DNA of 64,000 nt, taken from positions 30,765-94,764 of the forward strand of contig QZDX01000018.1 of the NCBI GenBank assembly GCA_009917555.1, written 5' to 3'. The position numbers and the translations under genes were made by a program. Shown one piece after another: positions 1 to 9,402 of the stretch. The stretch comes from a bacterium 1XD21-13 (GTDB lineage: Bacteria > Bacillota > Clostridia > Lachnospirales > Lachnospiraceae). The notes under the pieces were generated by a model. That model was not told the origin of the DNA. It did no database searches and saw only the letters and a list, made by a program, of their open reading frames with translations. Numbering within the stretch: position 1 is the stretch's first letter; each line of letters begins with the position of its first letter.

Positions 1-2634
1 ATGCTGGGCGGTCAGGAAGCCATGTCTGGATTGCTGGCAATCGTCAATGCGTCAGATAAAGACTTTGAAAAGCTGTCTGGTGCAATCAATGACTGCAACG
101 GATCCGCCGCTGAAATGGCTGAAATCATGCAGGACAATTTACAGGGGCAGATCACTATTCTGCAATCCGGCCTTGAAGGTTTAGGTGTTTCCCTGTATGA
201 AACCATGCAGGACACGGCAAAGGACGTTGTAAAAGAAGCACAGGGGATGGTTCAGCAGTTACAGGATGCGTTCAATGAGGGCGGTTTTCAGGGCCTTGTG
301 GGTGCGTTCGGTAATGTTCTGGCGCAGATAGTCCAGAGGATAGCAGAAGCAGCCCCCACGGTCATTGAAGCCGCTGTCAGTCTGGTCATGTCCTTTTGTG
401 ACGGCCTGAAAAGTGCGCCGGGGATCGGGGAATCTGGCGCAAGCCTGATCACGTCCCTTGTTACCGGCCTGATGTCCTGTGTCGGTGAGATATGGACAAC
501 GGCCATAGTCCTGATCGGAAAGCTGGCAGAAGGGATTGCTGCGGGTGCGCCGCAGATGGTTCAGGCAGCTTCCACGGCGATCACTGACATTGTGGAATGT
601 ATTGTTGACTGGATGCCTGATATTCTACAGGCTGGTGCTGATATTATTGTGGCACTGGCAGAAGGGATTACTGGCGCACTTCCAACACTGATCGCACAGG
701 CGGCGGTCATTGTGTCAGACATAGCGCTGGCACTGGTTGAAAACCTTCCGGCACTTGTAGACGCTGCCTTGCAGCTGGTCATGGGGCTGGTGCAAGGTCT
801 GGTTGACGGGATCCCCGTTCTGCTTGAAGGTGCTATTCAGTTATTCATGGCAATATTGGATGCGCTGCCCGTTATCATAGAAAAGTTACTGCAAGCGCTT
901 CCTGACCTGATAACCACAGTCATTGACTTTTTCACGCAGAACATACCGCTGATTGTTGACGGTGCGATTCAGCTGTTAATGGGTATCATTGAAGCGATCC
1001 CTGTCATCATTCAGGCAATCGTGAATAATTTGCCGCAGATCATAACAGCACTTGTCAACGGGCTTGTGGGTGCGCTTCCGCAGCTGTTAGAAGCAGCCAT
1101 CACGCTGCTGATGGCAATTATTGAAGCGATCCCTGATATTGTGGTGGCGATTGCTGAAAACCTTCCGCAGATCATAACGGCGATTGCCACAGGGTTAGCA
1201 CAGGCCATTCCGCAGATATTCACAGCAGCAAAAGATCTGTTATGGCAGATTATTGAAGCGGTTCCTGAAATTGTGGTAGGTATTGCCGGAGCCGTACCGG
1301 ATATTATAGCCGGAATTGTGAACGGCCTGATCGGTGGAATCGGTGCAGTATGGGATGCGGCTTGTGAACTGGGTTCCGGTATACTGGACGGGATCAAGTC
1401 ATTTTTCGGTATTAACAGCCCTTCAACCGTAATGGCTGAACAGGGCGATTATTTGGTACAGGGGCTAGTCAATGGCATCGCAAGTATGCCCGCAGAACTG
1501 GCCGCATATCTGGATCAGACAGTCCAGAAGATCATAACATGGGGACAGCAAATGTTCAGCAACGTTCAGAACATAATTCAGAACGTGGTGAACACAGCTG
1601 TAAACCTGATCGCACAGCTGCCCGGTAAAGTCTGGACATGGCTTGTTAATGTGGTGACAAAAACTGTTCAATGGGGACAGCAGATGTTGACCACGGCCAC
1701 AAATGCGATTCAAAGCATGATTTCCAGCATTATTTCCCTGCTGTCTGAACTTCCGGGGAAGGTCTGGACATGGCTTGTTAATGTAGTTACGAAAGTAACC
1801 GCATGGGGCCAACAAATGCTGAATACCGCAAAAAGCGCAATCAGCAATATGATTTCAGCCATTGTCAGCTTGATTTCTGAATTGCCGGGTAAGGTATGGA
1901 CGTGGTTAGTCAATACCGTCACGAAGGTGACAGCATGGGGACAGCAGATGCTTTCCAGTGCGAAAACGGCAATTACAAACATGATTTCAAGCATCGTTTC
2001 CCTTATGTCAGAACTACCGGGAAAAATTGCAACGCACTTGTCAAATGTCGTTTCAAAGGTTGTCGCATGGGGCAGCGAACTGGCATCCAAAGGGGCCGCT
2101 GCTGCTAAAGGGCTGTTTGATGCCGTGGTCAACGGTGTCAGCGGTTTACCTTCCAAAATGGCAGAGGTAGGAAGTAATATAGTCAGCGGTATTTGGAACG
2201 GTATCAGTTCAGGATGGAACTGGCTGAAAGATAAGGTTTCAAGCCTTGCAAACAGTCTGCTGGATGCCGCAAAGGACGCACTGGGTATAAATTCCCCTTC
2301 AAAGGCGTTCCGTGATGAATTTGGACGCTGGCTAATGCCCGGAACTGTAGAGGGTGTGAAACAGTCAATGCCTAAAACGTTGCGGGAAATGGAAGCACAG
2401 GCCGGGGAACTTCTGGCAGCTATGCAGGGAACCGTGGACGCTTCCATGAATGAAGTTTCTTTGAACGCTTCAAGTTTTGGGGATGCAAAGGCCCTGAACA
2501 ATGGGGGAACCACTGTCTATAATGACAATCATCAGGAACAGGAAAACAACTACCATGTACCTGTAGCAACACCAGCAGAAACAGCAAAGGCACAGCGGGA
2601 AGCGTTCAGGAAGATGGCCGGGGGTGTGAAGTAA
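1..2634 (+). CDS. Phage tail tape measure protein, C-terminal part
   Basis: The first 877 codons visible continue an open frame that starts before the window, so the true N-terminus is missing. The protein is long, helical and hydrophobic, with many repeats of the type 'IxxALPxIIxAIxxxLPQI' over roughly residues 120-450. These are followed by four tandem 44-residue repeats carrying a LPGKVWTWLVN-like core. This is the pattern of siphovirus tape measure proteins, which set tail length and pass through the tail tube at infection. It is followed directly by a distal tail gene whose ATG overlaps its stop. The family is inferred from composition, repeats and gene order. Confidence 0.85.
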   Translation: MLGGQEAMSGLLAIVNASDKDFEKLSGAINDCNGSAAEMAEIMQDNLQGQITILQSGLEGLGVSLYETMQDTAKDVVKEAQGMVQQLQDAFNEGGFQGLVGAFGNVLAQIVQRIAEAAPTVIEAAVSLVMSFCDGLKSAPGIGESGASLITSLVTGLMSCVGEIWTTAIVLIGKLAEGIAAGAPQMVQAASTAITDIVECIVDWMPDILQAGADIIVALAEGITGALPTLIAQAAVIVSDIALALVENLPALVDAALQLVMGLVQGLVDGIPVLLEGAIQLFMAILDALPVIIEKLLQALPDLITTVIDFFTQNIPLIVDGAIQLLMGIIEAIPVIIQAIVNNLPQIITALVNGLVGALPQLLEAAITLLMAIIEAIPDIVVAIAENLPQIITAIATGLAQAIPQIFTAAKDLLWQIIEAVPEIVVGIAGAVPDIIAGIVNGLIGGIGAVWDAACELGSGILDGIKSFFGINSPSTVMAEQGDYLVQGLVNGIASMPAELAAYLDQTVQKIITWGQQMFSNVQNIIQNVVNTAVNLIAQLPGKVWTWLVNVVTKTVQWGQQMLTTATNAIQSMISSIISLLSELPGKVWTWLVNVVTKVTAWGQQMLNTAKSAISNMISAIVSLISELPGKVWTWLVNTVTKVTAWGQQMLSSAKTAITNMISSIVSLMSELPGKIATHLSNVVSKVVAWGSELASKGAAAAKGLFDAVVNGVSGLPSKMAEVGSNIVSGIWNGISSGWNWLKDKVSSLANSLLDAAKDALGINSPSKAFRDEFGRWLMPGTVEGVKQSMPKTLREMEAQAGELLAAMQGTVDASMNEVSLNASSFGDAKALNNGGTTVYNDNHQEQENNYHVPVATPAETAKAQREAFRKMAGGVK
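1615..2142 (+). repeat. Four tandem 132-bp repeats in tape measure gene
   Basis: Copies begin at 1615, 1747, 1879 and 2011, exactly 132 bp (44 codons) apart. Each begins with a codon series for (Q/E)LPGK. The first three keep VWTWLVN and the fourth has diverged. Whole-codon periodicity keeps the frame open. Such repeats are a simple way for tape measures to change length. Confidence 0.85.
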
Positions 2635-3551
2635 TGACAATTAACACATTAAAAATTGAATTGACGTGCAACGGCAGAACGCTGGCGATGGGGCCGGGAC
2701 TTGATATTGACATAACCAAAGTTTCCGGCCTTGAATCTTCCGAACTGGAAATAAGCACGTCAGACAATGCACTGGTGGATGGGGTGTCTGTAGACGGTAA
2801 GAAAATAGGCAAGCGCCCCATCCACATTGAAGCGAAGTTCAAAAGTGGCCGCAATAACCCGGAAAACCGGGCTGCGGTCATTAAATTTTTTAACCCTAAG
2901 TATACCGGGAAAGCCCTGATCACAAATATGGGGATTTCCCGGAATATTGAATATGAACTGGAAGGATGGACGTTTGCGGAGCAGCGGAACCTTGACACAA
3001 GGCTGGGGATCATTGTGGATCTGATATGTCCGGATCCTTATATGCTGAATGTTGATAATTTTGGTAAGAACATGGCCCACTATACAAAGCAGTTTCATTT
3101 TCCGTGGCACTCTTTAGCAAGACGGGCCACAAATAAAAACCAGTACCCGGAGAAAGCAAGGGGGTTAATGCTGGGCGGCATGATTATGGGCTACAGGACG
3201 CTGCACAAGGAAGTTGTGCTTGCCAACGATGGGGACGTTTCAACAGGTGTTCAGATTCAGTTTGTAGCGAAACGGGGAACTGTAAAGAATCCGAAAATCA
3301 CCAGCGTAAAGACTGGTCAATTCATGCGGGTTGTGTGTGATATGGTGGCCGGTGATGTCCTGCTGATAGATACGAACCCACGCCATCAGGTCATTGAACT
3401 GAACGGGGTGAACTTCTACCACCACATTGACCGGCGATCAGAACCTTTTGAACTGGAAGTTGGGGACAATTACCTTGAATATGACGCTGATGAAAATTAC
3501 ACGAATTTGGACGTGAATCTATATTACCGGCCTAAATATTTGGGGGTGTGA
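2634..3551 (+). CDS. Phage distal tail protein (Dit-like)
   Basis: This 305-residue protein follows the tape measure gene with a TAATG stop/start overlap. The first 130 residues resemble the tail-hub domain of Dit-family proteins ('phage tail family protein'), with alternating strands and a conserved central ITNMGISRNIEYELEGWTF stretch. The C-terminal half ends LNLYYRPKYLGV-like (DVNLYYRPKYLGV), common in Firmicute phage Dit homologues. Dit forms the hexameric hub joining tail tube to baseplate. Assignment rests on position between tape measure and a Gp37-like gene plus weak sequence resemblance. Confidence 0.75.
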   Translation: MTINTLKIELTCNGRTLAMGPGLDIDITKVSGLESSELEISTSDNALVDGVSVDGKKIGKRPIHIEAKFKSGRNNPENRAAVIKFFNPKYTGKALITNMGISRNIEYELEGWTFAEQRNLDTRLGIIVDLICPDPYMLNVDNFGKNMAHYTKQFHFPWHSLARRATNKNQYPEKARGLMLGGMIMGYRTLHKEVVLANDGDVSTGVQIQFVAKRGTVKNPKITSVKTGQFMRVVCDMVAGDVLLIDTNPRHQVIELNGVNFYHHIDRRSEPFELEVGDNYLEYDADENYTNLDVNLYYRPKYLGV

Positions 3552-3553
3552 TT

Positions 3554-4648
3554 ATGCAGTTTATTATATTTGACAGCAGCTTCCAGACAACGGGATCCAT
3601 CCGGGTATTCAATACGCTTTTATGGTATCGCAGGTATTACAGCCCCGGTATATTTGAACTTCATGTACCGGCTGAATATTTTGACCTGATCAACAGCGGC
3701 AGGTATCTGTACAGGAATGACCGCACGGAATTGGGAGTGATCCGGGAAGTCAATTTCATGCGTGGAGATAAAAGCCAGAAAACAGCATACTGTAAAGGCT
3801 TTTTTGCTGAACACCTGCTGAACAATAACGTGATCTACCCCACTTTTAACCGGACAGGGACACCGGAAGCGCTGGCCCGTGGGGTAATTGATCAGTATAT
3901 TATCAATCCGGCCAACGCAGACAGGAAGATCAAACACATTCAGCTGGGACAGCTGCAAGGCGGCGGCACTTCCATCGCCTTGCAGAATACCGGGGACAAT
4001 GTGGGGGATCGCTTATATGACACGCTGAAAACACAGGAAATGTCACAGCGCCTTGTTTTTGATTATCTGGAAAATACGCTGACATATGAGGTTTGGAAGG
4101 GCCTTGACCGCACGGACACACAGACAGAAAACAGCTGGGCGATTTTTTCAGACAGCTTCAGGAACATAAAAAATGCACAGTATGACCGGGATGAATCGGA
4201 TTGCAAAAATGTGGCATATGTGGCCGGAGAAGGTGAAGGATCCGCCCGGAAGGTGGTTGAAGTGGACATCCGGCAAAGTCCTGACGAAGAACGCCGGGAA
4301 CTGTGGGTTGATGCTAGGGACTTGCAGCAACATTCCGACAATGTAAACTATACGGATGCACAATACAGGGATCTGCTGTTTCAGCGTGGTCTTGAAAAAC
4401 TGGCTGACTATGCGGGCATTGAAAAGGTTGATAGTGATGTGGATCCTGCTGCTAATCTCATTTACGGAACTGACTATGATTTAGGGGATCTGTGTACTTA
4501 CAGGTACAGCGATGTGAATATAGAATGTTCAAAACGGATCACTGAAATTCAGGAAGTGTTGGAAGGTTCCAAAAGAACGTTGAGCGTTATTTTTGGGAAT
4601 GACAGCGCAACGGATTTTAAAAAGATTATCAGAAAGGAGACAACATAA
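3554..4648 (+). CDS. Siphovirus ReqiPepy6 Gp37-like tail protein
   Basis: A 364-residue protein with N-terminus MQFIIFDSSFQTTGSIRVF and the motif LLWYRRYYSPGIFELHVPA, typical of the Gp37-like family of Firmicute phage tails. The family acts as a tail-associated (Tal-like) protein at the tail tip. An upstream GTG at 3548 overlaps the previous stop. ATG 3554 is preferred because the GGGGG at 3542-3546 then has normal spacing. It is co-transcribed with its neighbours. Confidence 0.75.
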   Translation: MQFIIFDSSFQTTGSIRVFNTLLWYRRYYSPGIFELHVPAEYFDLINSGRYLYRNDRTELGVIREVNFMRGDKSQKTAYCKGFFAEHLLNNNVIYPTFNRTGTPEALARGVIDQYIINPANADRKIKHIQLGQLQGGGTSIALQNTGDNVGDRLYDTLKTQEMSQRLVFDYLENTLTYEVWKGLDRTDTQTENSWAIFSDSFRNIKNAQYDRDESDCKNVAYVAGEGEGSARKVVEVDIRQSPDEERRELWVDARDLQQHSDNVNYTDAQYRDLLFQRGLEKLADYAGIEKVDSDVDPAANLIYGTDYDLGDLCTYRYSDVNIECSKRITEIQEVLEGSKRTLSVIFGNDSATDFKKIIRKETT

Positions 4649-4650
4649 AA

Positions 4651-5766
4651 ATGGCTTTTAGATTTGGATATTTCGATTCAGAAATTATAGGGACAGACGA
4701 TGAGGGGATGCCGATTTTTGACCGGGCTGAAACGTCTGACCTGTTCGCCCTTCTCTTTGCTAATTTAGTCAGTGACGGGGTTCTTGCCCTTCCGTCAAAC
4801 TGTTTCCGGGTACGGGCTGCGGGGAATGGCCTGAACCTTGAACTGGATCCGGGTTTTGGTATGGTGAAGGGACACTTCTGTTACAATGACGAAGTTGACC
4901 ATTTAACCATAGAATCAGCACCGCAGCAGTATAACAGAATTGACCGGGTTGTTATGCGGTGCAACTATCTGGAAAGAATGGTTGAAATTTTAATAAAAAC
5001 CGGTACAGAAGCGGCTAACCCTGTACCGCCTGAACTGATCCGGCCAGCAGCCGGTGACTATTTTGAATTATGCCTTGCAAATATCCGGTTGACCGCAGGG
5101 CAGAAAGTGATCACACAAAGCAGTATCACAGACACACGGCCAGACAGCGCCGTTTGTGGCTACATTACGCAGCTGATTGACCATCTTGACACAGCTGTTT
5201 TCTTTGAACAGCTGAATAAATTCTATGAAGAATTTGTTGACAAGTCCAACACCAGCTATAAAGAGTTCACACAGATGGCGGCTGACGCTTTCAAAGCGTT
5301 CACGGATGACATATCACAGTATATTGCCACGCTGAAACAGGACAGCACAGACGCATATAACAATTTACTGACCACCATGAACAACTTTTATACCACGCTT
5401 TCACAGCAGGGGCAGAACCTTCATGATCAGTATTCCGCTGAACTGTCTGAATATCTGACTGAACTTGAAACGAAAGGAAACAATGACCTGTTAGCAATCA
5501 CGCAGCAGCTAATTCTTTTCAAGTCCACAAATGAAGCGGCTTTCCTTGAATGGTTTGAGCATATCAAGGGGACGCTGGGCGAAGATGCAGCCGGGGCCTT
5601 GCAGAACCAGACTGACGCACTGACAGCACAGGTTCAGGATCTTCAAAGTATGCTGATCAGTGGCATGGTACGGGCGAAGCTGAAAACGGATCAGAATGAT
5701 TTCATAACAGACAGTACAGGAAAACCGCTGCTGATCGGCTGGCCGATCTGCGGTTGTAATAAATGA
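4651..5766 (+). CDS. Phage tail/baseplate protein, unassigned
   Basis: A 371-residue protein preceded by GAAAGGAG at good spacing. Residues 1-175 look like a compact beta-rich head (FGYFDSEIIGTDDEGMPIFDRAETS start, as in many Clostridia phage baseplate-type proteins). Residues about 175-350 are a long helical, probably coiled-coil segment rich in Q, D, N and L. The layout of head plus helical fibre, and the position just before the variable receptor protein, suggest a baseplate or fibre-attachment component. Function is inferred only. Confidence 0.6.
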   Translation: MAFRFGYFDSEIIGTDDEGMPIFDRAETSDLFALLFANLVSDGVLALPSNCFRVRAAGNGLNLELDPGFGMVKGHFCYNDEVDHLTIESAPQQYNRIDRVVMRCNYLERMVEILIKTGTEAANPVPPELIRPAAGDYFELCLANIRLTAGQKVITQSSITDTRPDSAVCGYITQLIDHLDTAVFFEQLNKFYEEFVDKSNTSYKEFTQMAADAFKAFTDDISQYIATLKQDSTDAYNNLLTTMNNFYTTLSQQGQNLHDQYSAELSEYLTELETKGNNDLLAITQQLILFKSTNEAAFLEWFEHIKGTLGEDAAGALQNQTDALTAQVQDLQSMLISGMVRAKLKTDQNDFITDSTGKPLLIGWPICGCNK

Positions 5767-5785
5767 AACAGGAGGTAACACGACA

Positions 5786-7906
5786 ATGAATGAAGGAAAA
5801 ACTTTTTTTGATTTACCACAGGCGCAGACCGTACCTGCTGGGAGCCGGTACGCCGTGGAAATGGGGGACGGTTCCGGGACTAAAAGCGTGACACATGAAG
5901 ATGTGGTCAAGGCTGTGGGCGGGGATCTTCCGCTGGGCGATACAAAAGACCTTGAAACCATAGCAAAAGACAATTTTGTTAATGCAATCAATGAGATCAA
6001 GCGCCGGACAGATTCAGCGTCAGGCGGTGCGGCGATCAGGGTGCTGACCACAGATCCGGCCCTGTATGGGCGTGTTGTATCAGTGACGGATGGCAAAACC
6101 ACGCTGACCGGTTCCATGTCTTACACTGGTGAATGTATGATAACCGGCATACTGATCAATGGCAATCTGACGGTATCTGCATCCACGGAAGAAGGGGTCA
6201 CAGCTGAAACCACTGTCACGGTCACGAATTACGCCACATATAGCGCCGAACTGGACACAAGGGGAGAATATAACCGTATAGACGTGAAAACGGCTGAAAC
6301 GGGCTTATATGGACGTACAGTGACCGTTTCCAACGGTACGGACAGCGCAACGGGGACAATCGGAAATGACGGTACGGCAAAGATCCGCTTTTCCTTTTCC
6401 GGGGCGGTTACAGTGACCGCTTCCGATGGTACGAACACGGCCAGCGCTTCCCTGAACGTATCAGGGGAAAGTGTGGGTGTCTACAGTGTGGATCTGCAAC
6501 TGTATCACTTGACCGTGACCACGGCTGACAAAAAGCTGAACGGGAAGATGGTCACACTGGTATGCGGAAGCCACAGCAGGACGGGAACTTTTGCGGGCGG
6601 TGTCGCAACTATCACCTTTGACAGTAATTTCATGGGTGAGTGTTTGATCGGTGCGTCAGACGGTTCCAGAACTGGCACGGTCAAGATCCATCCGGTTCCT
6701 TCCATGTATGCCTACAGTGTCACAATGACGCTTGCGGTTGTGTATTCTGCCCTGATTGATTTTTCAAAGTCTGCACCGGATAAAATGATCACTTATGCGG
6801 ACGATGCGGAAGGTATGGAACACAGTTTTGCGTCATGGCGTGATATGCCGATTTTTAAGGATATGCGGCCCTGTGTCCTGAAAAATGGGGAAGTGCTGTA
6901 TTACCTGAATCCTGATAATTACACACAGAAAGCAGACAGGACAGCCGCAGACATTACCACACTGGGGAATGATGTCATGCTGGAAATTCCCTACAGGGTG
7001 GGTTACAGTATTGAATGGCTGAACGCTGGAAAGAATCTGCTGAAAGTGTCCGTGACCAATGAACCGGACAACGCAGCGTTCAAATATGACGCTTTCAGCC
7101 TTGACAGCTATAACGATTGTGACCGGATCTATATTGGTGTTTATAAAGGCCACTGTTCCGGGAATAAAGCATATTCCAGTTCAGGAAAAGCCGTCACCGT
7201 ATCACAGACCATTGACACATTCAGAACATGGTGCAGGGCAAGGGGCGCAGGTTATCAGCAGCGCACATATGGCAGCTTGAAACTGATGCAGTGCCTTTTC
7301 ATTATCAGTCATGGCACATTAAACAGTCAGGCGGCTGTGGGAACCGGATATGTGAAAAGCAGTCACAGCGCTGGCGTTAATACTGGCGGTACAAATGCGT
7401 ATGGTTTTGACAGTGAAGTGATCCGCACTTCTGCCCCGTCCTATATGACCGATCAGGAACATCAGGTGAAATGTTTGGGCCTTGAAGATTTTTGGGGGAA
7501 TTATTGGGAATTTATTGACGGCCTGACTTCTGACGCAAACAGAAACGTGATGACCTGCGATATTGCAAAGGACTTTGTCACCAACGGAACCGGCTATAAA
7601 AATAACGGAAACGGCGGTGTGACAGTGAATATTGCGAACTATATGAAGTTACCGCAGGGCGGCAGCGATGCAGGTTTTACAGCCCGTGACGTATCAGGAT
7701 CAGACAGCACCTATTTTACCGATTATGCTTATTTGTCTGCGTCCTGTCTTGCTATTTTCGGTGGTAGTTGGACTAATGCTCTTCATGCGGGCGCTTTTCG
7801 GCTGTATGTGTATAATGCTTTTTCGTTATCGATTGTGTATGTCGGGTGTCGCCTGATGTTTATGCACAAAGAGGAACCGAAAGAAACAGAGGAAGAAGCC
7901 GCCTAA
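5786..7906 (+). CDS. DGR variable protein, phage tail receptor-binding candidate
   Basis: A 706-residue protein preceded by AGGAGG. Residues 1-75 are an attachment-like head. Residues about 85-310 contain three similar Ig-like units (LYGRVVSVTDG, LYGRTVTVSNG, LNGKMVTLVCG). Residues about 330-700 form a C-type-lectin / formylglycine-enzyme-like fold with GLEDFWGNYWEF and the terminal core SGGSWxxxxxAGxFxLxVxxxFSxSxxxVGCR-like motif. Residues 646-690 are encoded by the variable repeat, which matches the template repeat 291 bp downstream except at adenines. It is probably the tail-tip adhesin whose ligand-binding face is diversified. The stop codon lies inside a hairpin. Confidence 0.92.
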   Translation: MNEGKTFFDLPQAQTVPAGSRYAVEMGDGSGTKSVTHEDVVKAVGGDLPLGDTKDLETIAKDNFVNAINEIKRRTDSASGGAAIRVLTTDPALYGRVVSVTDGKTTLTGSMSYTGECMITGILINGNLTVSASTEEGVTAETTVTVTNYATYSAELDTRGEYNRIDVKTAETGLYGRTVTVSNGTDSATGTIGNDGTAKIRFSFSGAVTVTASDGTNTASASLNVSGESVGVYSVDLQLYHLTVTTADKKLNGKMVTLVCGSHSRTGTFAGGVATITFDSNFMGECLIGASDGSRTGTVKIHPVPSMYAYSVTMTLAVVYSALIDFSKSAPDKMITYADDAEGMEHSFASWRDMPIFKDMRPCVLKNGEVLYYLNPDNYTQKADRTAADITTLGNDVMLEIPYRVGYSIEWLNAGKNLLKVSVTNEPDNAAFKYDAFSLDSYNDCDRIYIGVYKGHCSGNKAYSSSGKAVTVSQTIDTFRTWCRARGAGYQQRTYGSLKLMQCLFIISHGTLNSQAAVGTGYVKSSHSAGVNTGGTNAYGFDSEVIRTSAPSYMTDQEHQVKCLGLEDFWGNYWEFIDGLTSDANRNVMTCDIAKDFVTNGTGYKNNGNGGVTVNIANYMKLPQGGSDAGFTARDVSGSDSTYFTDYAYLSASCLAIFGGSWTNALHAGAFRLYVYNAFSLSIVYVGCRLMFMHKEEPKETEEEAA
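7720..7855 (+). repeat. DGR variable repeat (VR)
   Basis: The 136 bp align without gaps to 8011-8146 (constant offset 291). All 20 differences lie at positions where the template has A; outcomes are mainly G, with several T and C. The shared 3' core GTCGGGTGTC (7841-7850) is the likely initiation-of-mutagenic-homing region. The first non-adenine difference comes immediately after it, at template 8147 (T) versus A. Changed codons include T to A, N to Y, N to S, N to H and N to I. Confidence 0.95.
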
Positions 7907-7919
7907 AAAGCGGCTTTTT
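7896..7919 (+). terminator. Hairpin with U-tract spanning VR-gene stop
   Basis: AAGCCGC (7896-7902) pairs with GCGGCTT (7910-7916), followed by a T run. It contains the stop codon of the variable protein. It could end the tail operon transcript. It could also serve as the DNA hairpin downstream of the variable repeat that is known to help target recognition in the Bordetella phage system. Here it lies about 40 bp beyond the repeat, farther than in that phage. Confidence 0.7.
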
Positions 7920-8010
7920 AATATAACTAAAAACCGGGTAGTGAAAGCATGACATAAAGTTGATTTTTACATTCACTTATTGCCATTAAAGAACAGACAA
8001 AAAAAAAAAA

Positions 8011-8146
8011 CGATTATACTAATTTGTATACGTCCTGTCTTACTATTTTCAGTGGTAATTGGAATAATGCTCTTAATGCAGGCACTTTTCAACTGAATGT
8101 GAATAATACTTTTTCGTTATCGAATGTGAATGTCGGGTGTCACCTA
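8011..8146 (+). repeat. DGR template repeat (TR)
   Basis: This non-coding copy of the variable repeat contains 36 adenines in 136 bases, 20 of which differ in the variable copy. Read in the variable-gene frame it encodes many AAT, ACT and AGT codons, the codon choice known to give wide amino-acid variety with few stops. It lies between the variable gene and the reverse transcriptase gene. A 12-adenine run (7999-8010) abuts its 5' edge. Confidence 0.95.
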
Positions 8147-8283
8147 TTGTTTTCCACAATAGATATTTTTTAAACACGGTGAACTTCCACTACCCTGCCA
8201 CTAGGCAAAACACAAAGAATCCCGTTATCTGTATTAGTAGCAGAAGCGAACGTTCAGGGGACGGAAAACATCAGGGGTGTTGC

Positions 8284-9402
8284 ATGAAAAGACATGGTGA
8301 TATTTTTTATAAAATTTGCGCCATGGAAAACCTACGGGAAGCACACCGAAATGCCAGAAAAGATAAATTGTTTTATAAAGAAGTCAAGATGGTTGATCAG
8401 GATCCTGACAAGTACCTGAAAGAAATTCAGGAAATGTTGCTGAATGATACTTACGAAGTGTCAGAATACACGGTGTCGATCATCAATGACAAAGGCAAGG
8501 AACGAGAACTTGAAAAACTTCCATACTTTCCAGACAGGATCATTCAATGGGCGATTATGCTACAGATTGAACCGATCTTCATGGAAACGTTTTGCACTCA
8601 TACCTGTGCATCCATAAAGGACAGAGGGATCAGCAAGGCCCTTGAACTTCTTCATGGGTATCTGGAAGATGTACCCGGTACACAATACTGTCTGAAAATT
8701 GATGTCAGAAAATTCTATCCTAGTATAGATCATGATATTTTGAAGCAGCTGCTGGCCCGCAAGATTAAAGACCAGCGGCTGCTTTCACTATTGTATAAAA
8801 TTGTTGACAGTGTTCCCGGTACTGGCGTACCGATTGGATCCTATCTTTCACAATACCTTGCGAATTTTTATCTGGCATATTTTGACCACTATTTGAAGGA
8901 AGAACTGCATCAAAGGTATGTGGTGCGGTATATGGATGACATTATCATATTATCGGACAGCAAGGAACAGCTACATGAGGTCAGAAGAAAGATGGGTGAA
9001 TATCTGGAAACACGTCTGAACCTTGTTTTGAAAGACAACTGGCAAGTCTTTCCTGTAGATGTCCGTGGTATTGATTTTATAGGGTTCCGCTGTTTCCACG
9101 GCTACACGCTGTTACGGAAACGAACCTGTATAAAGTTTAAAAATATAATGCGCCGGATTCAGAAAAAGCAGGAAGCCGGACTTCTGATCAGTTATTCAGA
9201 ATTTTGTTCAGCTAATTCATATTGCGGATGGCTGGATATGTGCAATGGCTACAGGCTGAAAGAAAAATATATTGTACCGGTTGCGCCGTCCCTGATGCGG
9301 TACTATGAAGAAGTTATTGCTGACGGGAAAAAGAATAAGGTTGTGAAAATCAACAAATATAGAAAGAAGCTAGAAAAGAAAGGATTGGTGAAAGCTGCAT
9401 GA
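8284..9402 (+). CDS. DGR reverse transcriptase
   Basis: From ATG 8284 the product has 372 residues. An upstream in-frame start at 8137 would lie within the template repeat, so it is rejected. ATG 8284 has GGGGTG upstream. RT motifs are visible: KIDVRKFYPSID at 138-149 (first catalytic Asp), IGSYLSQ at 184-190, the signature that replaces QGxxxSP in DGR enzymes, and the catalytic YMDD at 216-219. GIDFIGFRCF follows as the next motif. It copies template RNA with adenine infidelity and homes the product into the variable repeat. The stop overlaps the next ATG. Confidence 0.95.
   Translation: MKRHGDIFYKICAMENLREAHRNARKDKLFYKEVKMVDQDPDKYLKEIQEMLLNDTYEVSEYTVSIINDKGKERELEKLPYFPDRIIQWAIMLQIEPIFMETFCTHTCASIKDRGISKALELLHGYLEDVPGTQYCLKIDVRKFYPSIDHDILKQLLARKIKDQRLLSLLYKIVDSVPGTGVPIGSYLSQYLANFYLAYFDHYLKEELHQRYVVRYMDDIIILSDSKEQLHEVRRKMGEYLETRLNLVLKDNWQVFPVDVRGIDFIGFRCFHGYTLLRKRTCIKFKNIMRRIQKKQEAGLLISYSEFCSANSYCGWLDMCNGYRLKEKYIVPVAPSLMRYYEEVIADGKKNKVVKINKYRKKLEKKGLVKAA

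Noticed and set aside
8137..8283. N-terminal extension of the reverse transcriptase frame
   Set aside because: It begins inside the template repeat, lacks a ribosome binding site and does not resemble RT N-termini; ATG 8284 is better.
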